From: Polytrichum commune
Taxonomy: Eukaryota > Streptophyta > Polytrichopsida > Polytrichales > Polytrichaceae
Length of the DNA: 64,000 nucleotides
NCBI GenBank assembly: GCA_950295325.1
Contig: OX485806.1
Coordinates: 45,009,169-45,073,168, forward strand
Direction: 5' to 3'
The notes below the pieces were generated by a model that ran no database searches, had not been told where the DNA came from, and was given only the letters and a program-made list of their open reading frames with translations. Each line of letters starts with the position of its first letter. Within the stretch, counting starts at the first letter, position 1. Shown here piece after piece: positions 35,408-47,012 of this stretch. Both the position numbers and the translations under genes were made by a program.

Positions 35408-38138
35408 TCATGTTGTAGCATAGTCATTGGGGTTAGCTCGTTTGGGATGGTTTATTAAGTCCATAGCTGTTGTGGATGGCCCGCCAAAAAATTCACGTGC
35501 AGATAATTCCCCATGCTCTTCCAATTGAAATCCGGTTTCCTCCAATGCCAAGATTTCGTGGCATGTAAATTTGTGCCAATTTTCACTGGTCACGTGTTGG
35601 GAATGGCAGGCCATTCCGATACAAACTATCGTTTGTATTTTTTCACACATCTTTCAATATCATCACAACAAAACCGAAAATCAACATAAATCTCCTCATG
35701 AGTACCATATGCGATCTTCAATCCATGATAAATGATGGCAAATGTACCTTTTGAACCTTCAACAATTTGAGCTATGCATTTTTTCTTGGTAATTGCTTAC
35801 AATGCACAACATTGTTTTGCAAATTTTGTTGGACAATGAGCAATGTGCCATTTTGCGACATCACAATTTGTCTCAAATACGTTATTGGCGTGACGTATTT
35901 GTATTGGTCTTGTATCCATGCATTCATTGTTTTCCGAATGAAATTGAGATGTCAAAATTCTTTCACCCAAATGTGCACGTGTAGATCTTGTTTGCACAAC
36001 TCTAGGTATGGAAAAATTCACCTTGTCTGGACGATGAGAATCACTATCAAATCCTAGGGCCAAATCCATTTTTTGTTTACTTGATCCAAATATCTCTTCA
36101 CCTTCAAGGTGTGGAATGTGGGTGTTGAGAACACCATTATTCGAATAGTTGCTAACAACCTCTACAATTTTGTGGATCACCATCTTGCTACCTTCAACTT
36201 TAGTTCATCCTTGTTTGACCCAGTTATAGACATGTTTCCCTTTAATTTTGCATATTAATTTGTTGATTGTGAAAATGCACGAGCATAATCATCCATTGTT
36301 GCAACATACAAATCTAAACCCCTGTTATCAGATTGTTGAAGCCATTTGTTGTGTACAATTTCAAAAAGGTTGCAAAAAAACTTCCAACCAATTCATCCAA
36401 AGTGAGTTCCTACATTACAAATGCACATTCAACAATGTTAAATACACAAAATATAAATTATGTATATAAGATTTATGAATAAATATGTAAACAAAAAGAA
36501 AATAAACATCATACCATTACTTTGAAACCACCCCATTGCCAATATCAAAAATGACAAAATCCCAACCAATCATCCAACTTCTGAATTCCTTCTTAGTTGC
36601 AACACCCAATAATAGCCACCATGCTCGGATAGCCAAATATTTGACCTCATAATCTTTAGCATGTTTAACATCTTTATATTGTTTGCACAACATTTTATGT
36701 TGATTTTGCATATCACTTCTGATAAGTCTCTGGGTATGTCTATCCAAAGACATAGTTCAATGAAGAAGACATGTGCGTTCACAATCCTCCATAGGAATTT
36801 TTGGATCACCATTCCCATAAATGAGACAAACAACATTATAATTTTCTTGAGCACTATCAGCCATGGTTCCTTTGAAATTAGGATTAGGTACACCGTGGTT
36901 GGCCATCACACGGTTTAGTGCATTCCACATAAAACATTGAGACTCTATATCTTCATATTGCATGTCGCATACTGCAATAGTCATGACCTTACAATAGGTT
37001 GAGTCATAAACATAACATGCCATTGAAGTCCAATCTTTAACACGTTTAACGTGATCAAACATAAGCCAAACATTCTCCCAAGAACCACCCGGTTGCATAC
37101 GTTTTACTTGATCAACTCCACTCCCTGGGCCTTGAACTGACATCTTGAAGAGATAAATTTTTTTTGAACCTTGGCATGGGAATACACTCTCTTGAACAAA
37201 ATCATATGTGCTACGTTTCTTGAGCTTTAGAAATTGTCTACACATCCTTTGCCTCCAGATTAAAGATGAAATGACGAATTGATGTTGCGAATGTTAGGAT
37301 AACTCAACACCGTATATTGATCCATAACATCGTTTAACGATGACCCTTTCAATGTATTAGGACCATTGTCATCGTCATGTAGTAAAAAAAACTAGAGAGA
37401 AACTCCTAACTTGCGGCAAGAGCAATGACAAATGTTTTGGCAATAGGGGTCTTGGACACCTCTTGATCAATGAGGGACCGGATGTTATCCAAAGCATCTT
37501 TACAAACTCCAAGTGATACCGGATGATTATGATGTCCAAGATGAATGCATGCTCTAGTCATGATATCAATTTTGCACATAACATAATACATTCAACGATG
37601 ACATGTATCAATGCAAGTTGGGGACAACTTACAAATTTTACAAACCAATGTTGATTCAGGAGGCTTGAGGTGAATGAAGCCCACAACAAATGGATTTGTG
37701 GCCACACCTTCCCATTCTATCTTGTTGCATATAGAAAATTTTGAGAAAAACTTGACAAACATCATTCTAACATTGAAGATGGCCAACACACATAGATCTA
37801 CAAAATGTTAGATTGAAATCATTTTTGATATTGGTGGTCTTTGTTTTACACGACATATGACCATCATATTTTTTGTCCATTCCATTCATCAACTTTCCAA
37901 TTGGGAAAATTGATGCAATTGATGATGTAGGGGGCAACTCAAACATAATATCACCAGTGAAAACAAAAGGAAGATATTTCATTTTTTGTATATCCAAAAT
38001 ATCAAATTTCAAAGATCGCAATTCGTATTCGCAACCATGAAGAGCACTAGGAATTTCTTGAAGATCAAGACTGGAAAGACGTATAGAATGTGATTGTGAC
38101 ATTAAAAGAGATGTTGAACTAGTAAAGGGAGATGACAC
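35408..38138 (-). pseudogene. MULE-like transposase, nearly full-length relic
   Basis: Minus-strand pieces read N to C. 38138-37767: N-terminal part, LDLQEIPSALHGCEYELRS. 37789-37406: ESTLVCKICKLSPTCID, then CIHLGHHNHPV (Cys/His-rich DNA-binding region). 37245-36517: the MULE-like core with KVMTIAVCDMQYEDIESQ (~36960), FKGTMADSAQENYN (~36850) and ERTC..H. 36183-35797: EGEEIFGSSKQKMDLA and SHRPDKVNFSIPRV. 35650-35408: C-terminus, EFFGGPSTTAMDL and HPKRANPND. Frames change between pieces and stops occur. The plus-strand fragment at 21841-22945 is a relative. DDE-type D residues are in IAVCDM and MADSAQ (inference). No terminal repeats found. Confidence 0.65.
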
Positions 38139-39150
38139 CGTTTAGGGAAGATGTGGTCTAAAAAAAATGGGATTGACATATGCAACATCAACTTCATCAT
38201 GAGAAGATGAATCATTCGAAATGGTAATAAATTTTTCTGGAGACTCTACTTTGATTTTGAATTGTGGAACATCTTGAGCTATAGAGGTTGCAGTATTTGG
38301 AGTCATAGAGGGTTGAGGAAGTGGCGACCGAGGAATACCAGAAATCTTATATTGTTAAATCGTTGTTTCCATACAATGCCTTCATGACTTGGAATGGAAC
38401 TTTGCAAGATAGTCTAAGATACAATACCGAAGACATCTAGAATTTCTTCTTAAAGGAAAATAAAGGATAGTCAAAATTGAAAACGTAAGCTGAGAATGTG
38501 TTTTGAAACATTGACAATCCCCCATCATTAGATAGGGGCAACAAAAATGGAATACCATGCCCTTCATCACGATTAGAAACCATGGAAAAAGGATTGAAAA
38601 ACCACATAAAAGAAGTTGAATGCACAAAATTTATGAATGTAAGGGACATGCAAAAACCGCGTACTCCAAACACAAGTTGAACAATCATTGCGTATGAAAC
38701 CGCGTGCAACATGTGGGTTAGAAAATATTTAATAATAACATAAATTGATATTTTAAAACATTGTATTGAAAACAAATAAAAAATAATGGTAATAGAATAT
38801 AAATATATTTAACAATAGTAATATAGAATTCTATGAAAATGTTATAATTTGAATGTGGTCAATACAAATATATACAACTTGGACAATGCAAAGAAGATAG
38901 CAATAAAATAAACTAAAATAATACAGAGAATGTGTTGTAAAAATGTGACAGATAAGAAAATCATATTTGTCATATATAAGTATAAACAAATGAAACATAT
39001 GAAGGTATAAAAGAAAGAGATGTAGAGGGGTTTGAAAAGTATGAAGCATATGAATATATTTGATGAGGTCGGAAGACATTGTTGTTGGAGCACCTGAGAG
39101 ATTAAAGAGGAAACGTAGGAAATTGTTATATTTTACATTAGAGGAGCAAA
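38139..39150. other. No gene recognised
   Basis: AT-rich. Minus ORFs at 38437-38775 and 38831-39238 are Phe/Tyr/Cys-rich, typical of AT-rich chance frames. Part may be the 5' end of the transposon at 35408-38138. Confidence 0.3.
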
Positions 39151-39158
39151 GGTGTAGA

Positions 39159-39566
39159 CACGGGTAGATCACTCCATTGTTAAGTTGAACACCACGTGCA
39201 ACCAAAAAAATTCTTCTTTTGGTAAGTTGCACCACCAAAATGGGTCAAAATTTTATCAAATTGTTTTCATGAGTAGATATATACAGTACCTATGACATAG
39301 TCAAAAGTGGTAACTAAATTTGATGATTTGTTTTTTTCATAAAACATACCATTTGTAATTAGAATGACAAAAAATTGAACTAAAAAAAATACTAAAAAAA
39401 ATAAAGATGACTAAAAATTTCAAAAAAATACAAAAGATACTATCAATGGTTATGTATATGTAGAAAACATGTCATAAATTTTAAAATTATATATGGCATG
39501 TAATATAGGGGTAGCAAACTTTGTCCACACGTGGTGTCAACTTGACAATGAAGTGACCTCCCCGTG
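39159..39566 (-). mobile_element. Non-autonomous hAT-like transposon (family 1, copy 3)
   Basis: 408 bp, ends CACGGGTAGATCACTCC and, inverted, CACGGGGAGGTCACTTC. Perfect 8-bp duplication GGTGTAGA at 39151-39158 and 39567-39574. Same sequence as copy 2 (19478-19888) in the opposite orientation; shares only the ends with copy 1 (7696-8281). No coding capacity. Confidence 0.92.
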
Positions 39567-39680
39567 GGTGTAGAAGGTAGAATATGCCAAGGGGTCAAAC
39601 AAAGAAAATAGTAGGAAATTGAAGGACATAGTGGTGATAAAAAAAAAATTGATTTTCAATGGGGAGATGGAGACATTGAC

Positions 39681-40023
39681 CTCGGGGGGGGGGGGGGGGG
39701 CAGTGTGTTAAAAAATTAAGGATATAGGTGCGAACAACCACTATTTTATAGGGGGGTATTACTTTCAATTCTCTTCTTTTTTCACATGCTATCATTATGT
39801 AAATTTCTACTTTGGGTTAATAGAAAAATGGCTTGCATTACTTATAATTCCAAATTACCTATTATTCCAAACCCTACAGTACTTTAAAGATGTCCAGTGC
39901 CATTTTTGATACCCTATATTACTCTTAAGTCCATTTATAATTTTTTGCCCCCACGTTTTTAAAATACCCTATCATTTGTTTGCACGTATATTGCTACTCC
40001 AACCAATGACTACACCCCCCGAG
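39681..40023 (-). mobile_element. Non-autonomous transposon with poly-G terminal repeats (family 2, copy 2)
   Basis: 343 bp, begins CTC plus 17 G and ends with 6 C then GAG. Perfect 8-bp duplication ACATTGAC at 39673-39680 and 40024-40031. It is the reverse complement of the copy at 27217-27562 with few differences; one homopolymer end has shortened. Confidence 0.9.
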
Positions 40024-40754
40024 ACATTGACATCTGGAGACATGGAAAATTAGCGTGAAGAAGAGGAAAGGGAAAATGACCGCACAATCAACAATGTGGA
40101 TACGATTACAGACAATGAAGAAAAGGAAGAAGAAAAAGATGTAAGCATTTGTCAAATGTAACCATTCATGAAATTCTATTACATAAATGAATTGCATGTG
40201 AAGGTGTTTGAAGGAGAATGTTGGATAGGCATATTTTGAATTGTAATTGGCTAGCAGTTGAGGTCAAAGAGGTAGAGTGTTAACGCCCTACCCCCGCGAT
40301 CCCAATTGAAGTGCACAATGTAAAAGCATGAAGGAAAGAAGCCCATAAAATGTTTTTCTTAAAAAAAACTCATAGATTGACAATTTTTTGGTAGAGTCTA
40401 CCTCACGCCTATCAAACTGAAATTGTTTGATTTTTTTTTGTACATAGACATCATCAGTGTGTCTGTTTGACAAAGTTTTTACAAGTTTTTCACTTTTGAC
40501 ACGCAAAAACTTGCACCAAAAAAGATGCACATGAATTGACACTCGTAATTTCTAAATTGACATGTACTATGACTTGTGAAGAGAATAAAAAAAAAAATGT
40601 CAATTGACACGCTAGAAATTGAAATGACACGTATTACTAGGCAACTTAAGTACTATAAAACGCGGCTTAAGTATTTGGAAAACATAACCCATAACAATAG
40701 GAGAATTTCCTACACTCACTTACATACTTTAATTTAGCGTTGTTTTTGTAATTT

Positions 40755-40922
40755 CCTTTGTAACCGGGAAGGCTTTACACTTGAGGCAGTGATCAAAGAG
40801 GTGGTGGAGGCTAAGTACAAGGTCGACAAGACCATTGTTTTTGGTCTCTTGCGGATGTTTTTCCAGACTGTTTTGTGCAAGTACATGAATGAACAATTTG
40901 CCCCAACAGATCTCAAAAAATG
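40755..40922 (+). pseudogene. Small coding relic of unknown type
   Basis: An open plus frame reads NREGFTLEAVIKEVVEAKY, then FGLLRMFFQTVLCKYMNEQ, and stops at 40922. Composition is protein-like (amphipathic helices) and unlike the surrounding AT-rich frames, but I recognise no family. The diverged repeats at 40997-41972 follow it. Confidence 0.3.
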
Positions 40923-40996
40923 ATGTTTTGGCTAGTTAGATATTGGGTTAACTCCGAGGCGTCTGAGCTTGATACTAGGATGATTTTGAGGTAGAC

Positions 40997-41972
40997 TTTG
41001 CATAGTGCAGGGATCCCTTTCAAATTGAGTTTAATATACAATATACAGTTCACAATGCATGAATTGAAGCTAGATTGGAAGCACTACTATTGTTGGGTAT
41101 GTGATTTGAATGCCATCAATGTTCACAAATCCTTAAAGTTCATCACGTACTGTAGGCTAGTGGTAGATAATCCACTATCGATAATGGCACCGCCTACATT
41201 TGTGATAGATACTTTTATATGGCCTAAGTCACTTGAATTGAAATTTCAAAAATGAGAGGAGCTCAAGAATGTTTTGGTTGATTGAAAATTGGGGAAAGTA
41301 GTCGTCTCAAGTCAAGATGATTTGAATTTTGAGGTCCTGCATAGGGAAAACCCCCCTTCAATTGAGTTAAATATACAATGTGAAATTCTCATTGATTAAA
41401 TGCAATGCTTGAGTTGACATTAGATTGGAATAAGTAGTGTTGTTGAATCTATCAGTGGAATGTTATCAATGTTCGGAAGGACCTAAAGTTCATCCCCTAA
41501 GTTTGTCCCAATATCTAGGATAATGGTAGATATTTCACTATCACCAGTGGTACCATCTACACTCTTGCTAGATATGTTGTTTTGGTCAATTCCCACCTAG
41601 TCCAATCTTTGGTCATTTAGGTTGATTAGTTGTCTTAGCTTGATCAGATGATTTGAGGTGGTAGACTTGCATAGTGCATGATTCCTTTCAATTAAATTCA
41701 ATGTACGATGTGAAAATCATAATGTCTCAATGCCTAAATTAAAGTTCAAGGGATCACGTAGCATATAAAAGAAGAGGAGCCGTTTGATTCTATCAAAGGG
41801 GGACGAACAATAGTTGTGCATTTGGGTGTGATATTTGGATTTTTATCAATGTTCAGAAGGCCACGAAGTTTGTCACCCGATCTATCCCAATATCTAAGAT
41901 GTTGGGAGATATTCCACTCTCACCAGTTTTACCCTCTACACCCGTGGTAGATACTTTGTTTGGTCAATGCCC
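40997..41972 (+). repeat. Three diverged tandem units, period about 335 bp
   Basis: Units near 40997-41230, 41337-41609 and 41668-41972 share, in order, TGCATAG.., a CAATTGAGTTAAATATACAATGTG-like block, ATCAATGTTC, AAAGTTCATC, GGTAGATA..CCACTATC, CCATCTACAC and TAGATA. The first unit is open for 85 codons (40998-41255); the others are closed, suggesting a decayed repeat protein or duplicated exon. Not recognised. Confidence 0.55.
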
Positions 41973-41979
41973 AACTACA

Positions 41980-42960
41980 TTGATTATCACATGTACAATG
42001 TGTGGTAATTCTTGAACCATGCATTATTTTGCCAAATCTAAAAATTAATTAGGGGTGAACTTTTTACCATACATTTCAAGATAATTAATGCGTGTTCTAA
42101 GGTGTTTGTAGAGTGCAATGCAACCAAACTTTTCAGCCCTCATAATTATCCAAGCAATGATAGTGACCGAATCACAAATACCTAATTATGACTCGAAAGG
42201 ATATTATTGAAGTTTCAATACATTGAAGAAGAAAGTGACATGTGTAAGGAAGAACTCCTGGAATTTACAAAAACACTTCGACATGAGTGTGAGAACAAAA
42301 CAATATTTGAGGCTTGGCGCATATGTGGTAGCAATTTGGAATGGTACACAAATTGCCCTAAATTTATGTACTTACAAATACTGGGTTTAGATTCGACCAA
42401 ATAGTCATATCATGGCGGGTGGAAAACTAACATGGAAAGTGTTCATTTGGGTCGCGATGATTGTCTAGTTGCATTGAAAATGACATGTGTTCAACATTGG
42501 GTCTTCCCCTTGGACTTCCTTCACTTTTCTCACTCACATCAATTTCTTACTTATACAATTCATAACATTATTCAAACCCATAACCCATGTTATGTGGGAC
42601 TTGCTTGTTTGAGCAAGTATCGTGTTACAATTGAGCTTTCAAGTTGAAAGCTTCAACAATGTTGACTCGATGCCACGATGGATCAAATGTGGAATGACTA
42701 TGACAAGTCCTTCACAAACCATTTGTTCATAATCACACACAACATCATTTGTTTCAAGGTGATACATGCATTTAGAGTATTTTGGTTTATTTGCTAGTTA
42801 AAATTAGGCAATGCTATAACCGATATTTTGAATTAGGAATCAAGAGTCATGACTAAGTTGTTCAAAACCTATGAGCTCCATAATGTTTCTCCTAGCGCTA
42901 GTATAAGAGGTGGACCACAATGTGACCCTAAACCCTACCACTACATCAAAATTAATTTAG
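41980..42960. other. No gene recognised
   Basis: AT-rich. Plus ORF 42207-42404 (65 codons) has a plausible composition but no known motif. Confidence 0.3.
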
Positions 42961-42971
42961 GGTTATATCTA

Positions 42972-43903
42972 TTAAACTTCATTGTCATTGCTATATATTT
43001 CTTCCATCAACTTGGGATTCCGTGTCGCGTAGCTAGCACACGCTTCCGCAATACGTTGGGTGCGTTGCGGTGCCGTTGTCTCATATCGGATTCGGTGTGC
43101 TTCAACAATAGATTTGACATACTTTTCACGTCCCACTTCCAACCTATGATACAACATACACATAGCATAAAATACAACATAAATATAAATAAATGCAAAG
43201 CAATTGAAACAAATTGTAAAACTTCAAATATGAATACTTACAATCTTGTCTGTTCAATTTTCTTGTTCCAACGAAGAAGCTCCATTACGAAATGTTCGCG
43301 GGATAATTCACGTTCTTTCCACGTGGATTTTGCCCATGCATGCTTCAAAGATCCGACACCCGCAATACTTTTGTTGATCTTAGATACTCGGCAAACTCAG
43401 TATCAGTAATGAGTTTGTTGAACCGGGATGGAGAAATGTGATCTCCCCATTTTGAAATGCCCAAGAACTTCTCTACCACCGGATCTTATACACAAGCAAG
43501 CAATGGTTTTCCTTTATCAAAGTGAGAAGTATCCATTGAAGACAATGTCTCTCATGCTTTGGTTGCCTCTTTCAACCATTTTTTCTCTTGTTGTTTGAGT
43601 TATTTCTGTTTTCGCGCCATCTCATCGCTCAAAACAAGGGCATTGAACTTCCGGTAATTTTGAATGCGAGGTTTAGAAAGAACATCTTTAGGACGTCCAG
43701 TTATATCCCAAGACACATGAAGCATATGTGACAACATATGCTTGCGAAAATGGTTTTGTTGCAGTATACCCTTTGGATTTGCAACCATCCATTAAACACA
43801 AATATTTGTCTTCGTTTGCCGATAAAGTCCAATGCTCATTCTTCATTGCAAGTGGAAGATTGTTTGGATTCTCCACAAGATTGGGGGGCGTTGATGGAGC
43901 CAT
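42972..43903 (-). pseudogene. C2H2-finger protein relic, probably transposon-derived
   Basis: From ATG 43903 (MAPSTPPNLVENPNN) the frame enters a single C2H2 finger, CLMDGC..HMLSH, where a 1-nt frame change lies near 43745. It continues as SWDITGRPKDVLSKPRIQNY to a stop near 43600. Farther on are ISKWGDHISPSRFNKLITD and, one frame over, LKHAWAKSTWKERELSREH. A clean intron (donor GTAAGT at 43241, acceptor CATAG ending 43144) joins to EVGREKYVKSIVEAHR and a stop at 42972. At least two frameshifts and two stops. Family not recognised; one N-terminal finger plus decay suggests a DNA transposon protein. Confidence 0.45.
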
Positions 43904-43985
43904 CTACACATAAGGAAACAAAAACATTTGTGTTAGCTTGACAACACGTGATAAAAACCAAAATGTGACGAAGGCAACAAAAAAA

Positions 43986-44215
43986 CAATCTGGTTGTATA
44001 TGCTATACGTGACAATTTACACGTAAAAATGACGAGAAAAAAAGGGTCCAATCTGGTTGTATATGCTATATGTGATACTATTCCTTCAAACTTGACGCAA
44101 GAAATAGGGAACATTTTGATCTTATACGCTATACGTGATACAGTTCCCTAAACTTGACGCAAGAAAGAGGGAACATTCTGATTTCAGGTGTTATACGTGA
44201 TATTAAACACGACAA
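43986..44215 (+). repeat. Short diverged tandem repeats
   Basis: Four units of roughly 60-65 bp share ATCTGGTTGTATATGC or a variant, CTATACGTGATA and ACTTGACGCAAGAAA. No coding signal. Confidence 0.6.
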
Positions 44216-44937
44216 CAACAATGTGTGGAAGCCAAAAAATTTCTTAAAATACAAATTGAAATGAGTGAGGCGAAGTTCAAAGAAACACGAAAAACAATGA
44301 ATATTTGAGTACAAAAAAATCATATTGTCATACATTAGAGTTGAGATGTAAATGCCCACATTGAATGATTTCTAGAGTATATATACATGAGGGCAGAACT
44401 TTAGAAGTAGTTGTGGTTATCATATTTTGGAACGGAGATGGAATACACACAATATACAAACAACCTTCCCATTTGCAAAATTTGATCACAACAAACCGGC
44501 AAAAATTACATGGAATACACATCACACATGAGCAATAAAGATTGTACATTAAAAACATATGTGCACAATGGGAAAAAAATGCCCAAGTCCCAAACAACGC
44601 AAAACATCAAAGAAGATATTTGAAACATACAAAGAAGATTGTTTTGCAATATAGACCCTATTTCAATCTTGGCATAGCAGATATGTATAACAAAATACAG
44701 TGGAATTGAGTGGTCATCAAGCAGACCATTACACTTTATTGGGAAGTACAATAATACTTGTTGTATTTGCTCCTTTTGTATCCCTAATGCCCATGGATTT
44801 GTGATCATATCATACCAACTACATGAAATCTACACCAAATCTTGATCCATGCACTAAACCCTAAACCCTAGTCCAACACTAAAAAGCTCCCCAACCAGCA
44901 AGCAATTCACAACAAAGGTCTTCGGGAAAGAAGGCTC

Positions 44938-45138
44938 ATGGCTCCCCCTTCGACTTCGGATCGCCCCCACCCTCCGACTTCGGGATCTTCGTACCAGATC
45001 GAAAATTTGGCTCCCCTTTGGCTTGTGGAAGTACTAACTGAATTAGACTATTCTCAAGCCGATCTAAGTTTCAGATATATATACAGGGAATCTACAAGAG
45101 AACCACATACCTTATTTCCAATTGAACGGGAGAAATAG
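44938..45138 (+). CDS. Small hypothetical ORF
   Basis: 66 codons: a Pro/Ser-rich start (MAPPSTSDRPHPPTS) then LAPLWLVEVLTELDYSQADL. The ATG follows an AC-rich leader like a plant 5' UTR, and composition is less AT-biased than its surroundings. It could be a first exon of an unrecognised gene; an open stretch at 45450-45600 (NYDSGYEVASRPEGIGWKS) may be related. No domain recognised. Confidence 0.25.
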   Translation: MAPPSTSDRPHPPTSGSSYQIENLAPLWLVEVLTELDYSQADLSFRYIYRESTREPHTLFPIEREK

Positions 45139-45660
45139 GCAGGTGAATAATGTCTCAGTTATTAAAAACATACAATAACATACAGGTATAAATACACATG
45201 AGAAGGCATCGAAAAAACAGTCCCCAACCAATCGCATGTGAGATATCACATCAGAAGAGATTGTAAAGTTGTTAGAATTAACTGGATTATCCACACAGTT
45301 TGGGAGAGGATTGAATTTCGAACCCAAGACCAGTTCCCACTCAGTTATAACCATAAACCAGGAAGAAGATTTGCAGATGTCGACAACGAGCTCAAGCACC
45401 TAGCTCTATCAACACTTCCAGTCGTTCATTGAGTCCACGCATTCAAAGTGCCAAGATGGAAGAAGTGTAAATGGGACAATTGGAAATTTGTACAACTACG
45501 ATTCAGGCTATGAAGTAGCTAGTAGACCAGAAGGAATTGGTTGGAAGAGCAATGAAATGGCAGCGGAAGCAGAGGGAAATGAAACCTGCAAATGAAGACG
45601 AGGTTACTGTGATGTCGCAAGCTTGATTATTGCAGCCGAGCGGAGCTGTGCGGGGAGAGG

Positions 45661-45745
45661 AGCGGAGCGGAGCGGAGCGGAGCGGAGCGGAGCGGAGCGG
45701 AGCGGAGCGGAGCGGAGCGGAGCGGAGCGGAGCGGAGCGGAGCGG
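45661..45745 (+). repeat. (AGCGG)17 microsatellite
   Basis: Seventeen perfect AGCGG units in a row, followed by GC-rich sequence to about 45900. The SAPLR-repeat ORF on the minus strand and its plus counterpart come from this repeat. Confidence 0.95.
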
Positions 45746-45900
45746 GGAGCGGGAAGAGGAGGGTAGCTGGCGGTCAGGTGGCGGTGGGGGGGCCACCCTA
45801 AACCCGGGGAGAGCTGAGTCAGGGGGCGGTGGGGGGGCCGAGCTAAACCCGGGGAGAGGTGGCGGTGGGGAGGATGACAACCCCCACTTCCATCCGGCCA

Positions 45901-47012
45901 GGGTACGAGTGTTGCACCTCGTTCACCCTGGCCTTGACTTCCATGCACCAATAGTGAAATATTGTAATGTGCTCCAAGAATTTTGAAATATTTCACGTGC
46001 ATGTATTGTTTCAAAATGGCCTAAACACAAGACATGGTTGCCACTCCTCATGCATGCGTCCTTAGCCCCCCCTTGGACAATAAAGGGTTTAAAATGTGGA
46101 TGACTATAATGCAGGATACAGAAACCATTGTTCCTGCAGCAGTTCAGAAGAGGGCATTATATTTCACGTGTGGAAACTGTCAATGAAATGACATGCATGA
46201 AATGAGATTCATTTCAGAGTCCAGGAAGCCAAAAGGCTAATGGGACTGAAAGTACATCATAATGATTTTAGTCCAGCTAATTCTCTGAAGTGACGGAGTG
46301 TGGTAGTCTCCTTGAGATTCTGATTGATAAAAAGACAATTCTTTCCATCTTTCAAGAAAGAAACTAAATTACCTGGGTCTTCTCAAATATGATTAGGACC
46401 CAAACGAACTTGAAGCAACCATTGACAACACCTCAACGCAAGGTCATTGTTGCTTACCGCACCTCAAACCAGACTTGCAATTGAACCTGGACCATGTGGT
46501 ATAAGGAGGGCAACGGTGTGGCAATGGATGACTTATCAATACTTTTTGGATTAGGTTTCAGGTTCAGAAATATCATGTGGCAAAAAGGCAATGGCCATGG
46601 AAAAGGAGCGTCACTATAAATGCCCAAAACCCCTGGACATAGGGAGGAAGAATAGAAATTGGTGGAAGGAAGTATTTTCGATCCTAACTCGTGTGCTTTG
46701 GGCCTAAGCATGTGCATGTCATTCATGAATCCCTTGGTCAAGGCACAATAGGCACACACGTCTGGGACCCAAACTCAACTTCCAAAATAATGTAGCTCAC
46801 ACTAATCAACACAATCATTGAAGTCAGAATATTGCAACAGTAGCAGGAATTGACAAAGTGAAGAAATTCTTTAGAAACAAAGAAGTGCTACTCCATTTAT
46901 CCAATGCCATTAAACCAAGAAATACACTATGGCATTAAACTGTGGTTTTTACTCCAATTATCCTGACTGTGGATTGCATCATCACTATCTCCCAACAACC
47001 AAGTATTCCCTC
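45901..47012. other. 3' flank of the cyclophilin gene, no other gene seen
   Basis: Moderate AT content and no ORF with recognisable similarity. It should contain the 3' UTR and polyadenylation region of the minus-strand cyclophilin gene; I cannot place the cleavage site. Confidence 0.35.

Noticed and set aside
45503-46014. ORFs with SAPLRSAPLR or AERSGAERSG repeats
   Set aside because: They are translations of the (AGCGG)17 microsatellite on both strands.
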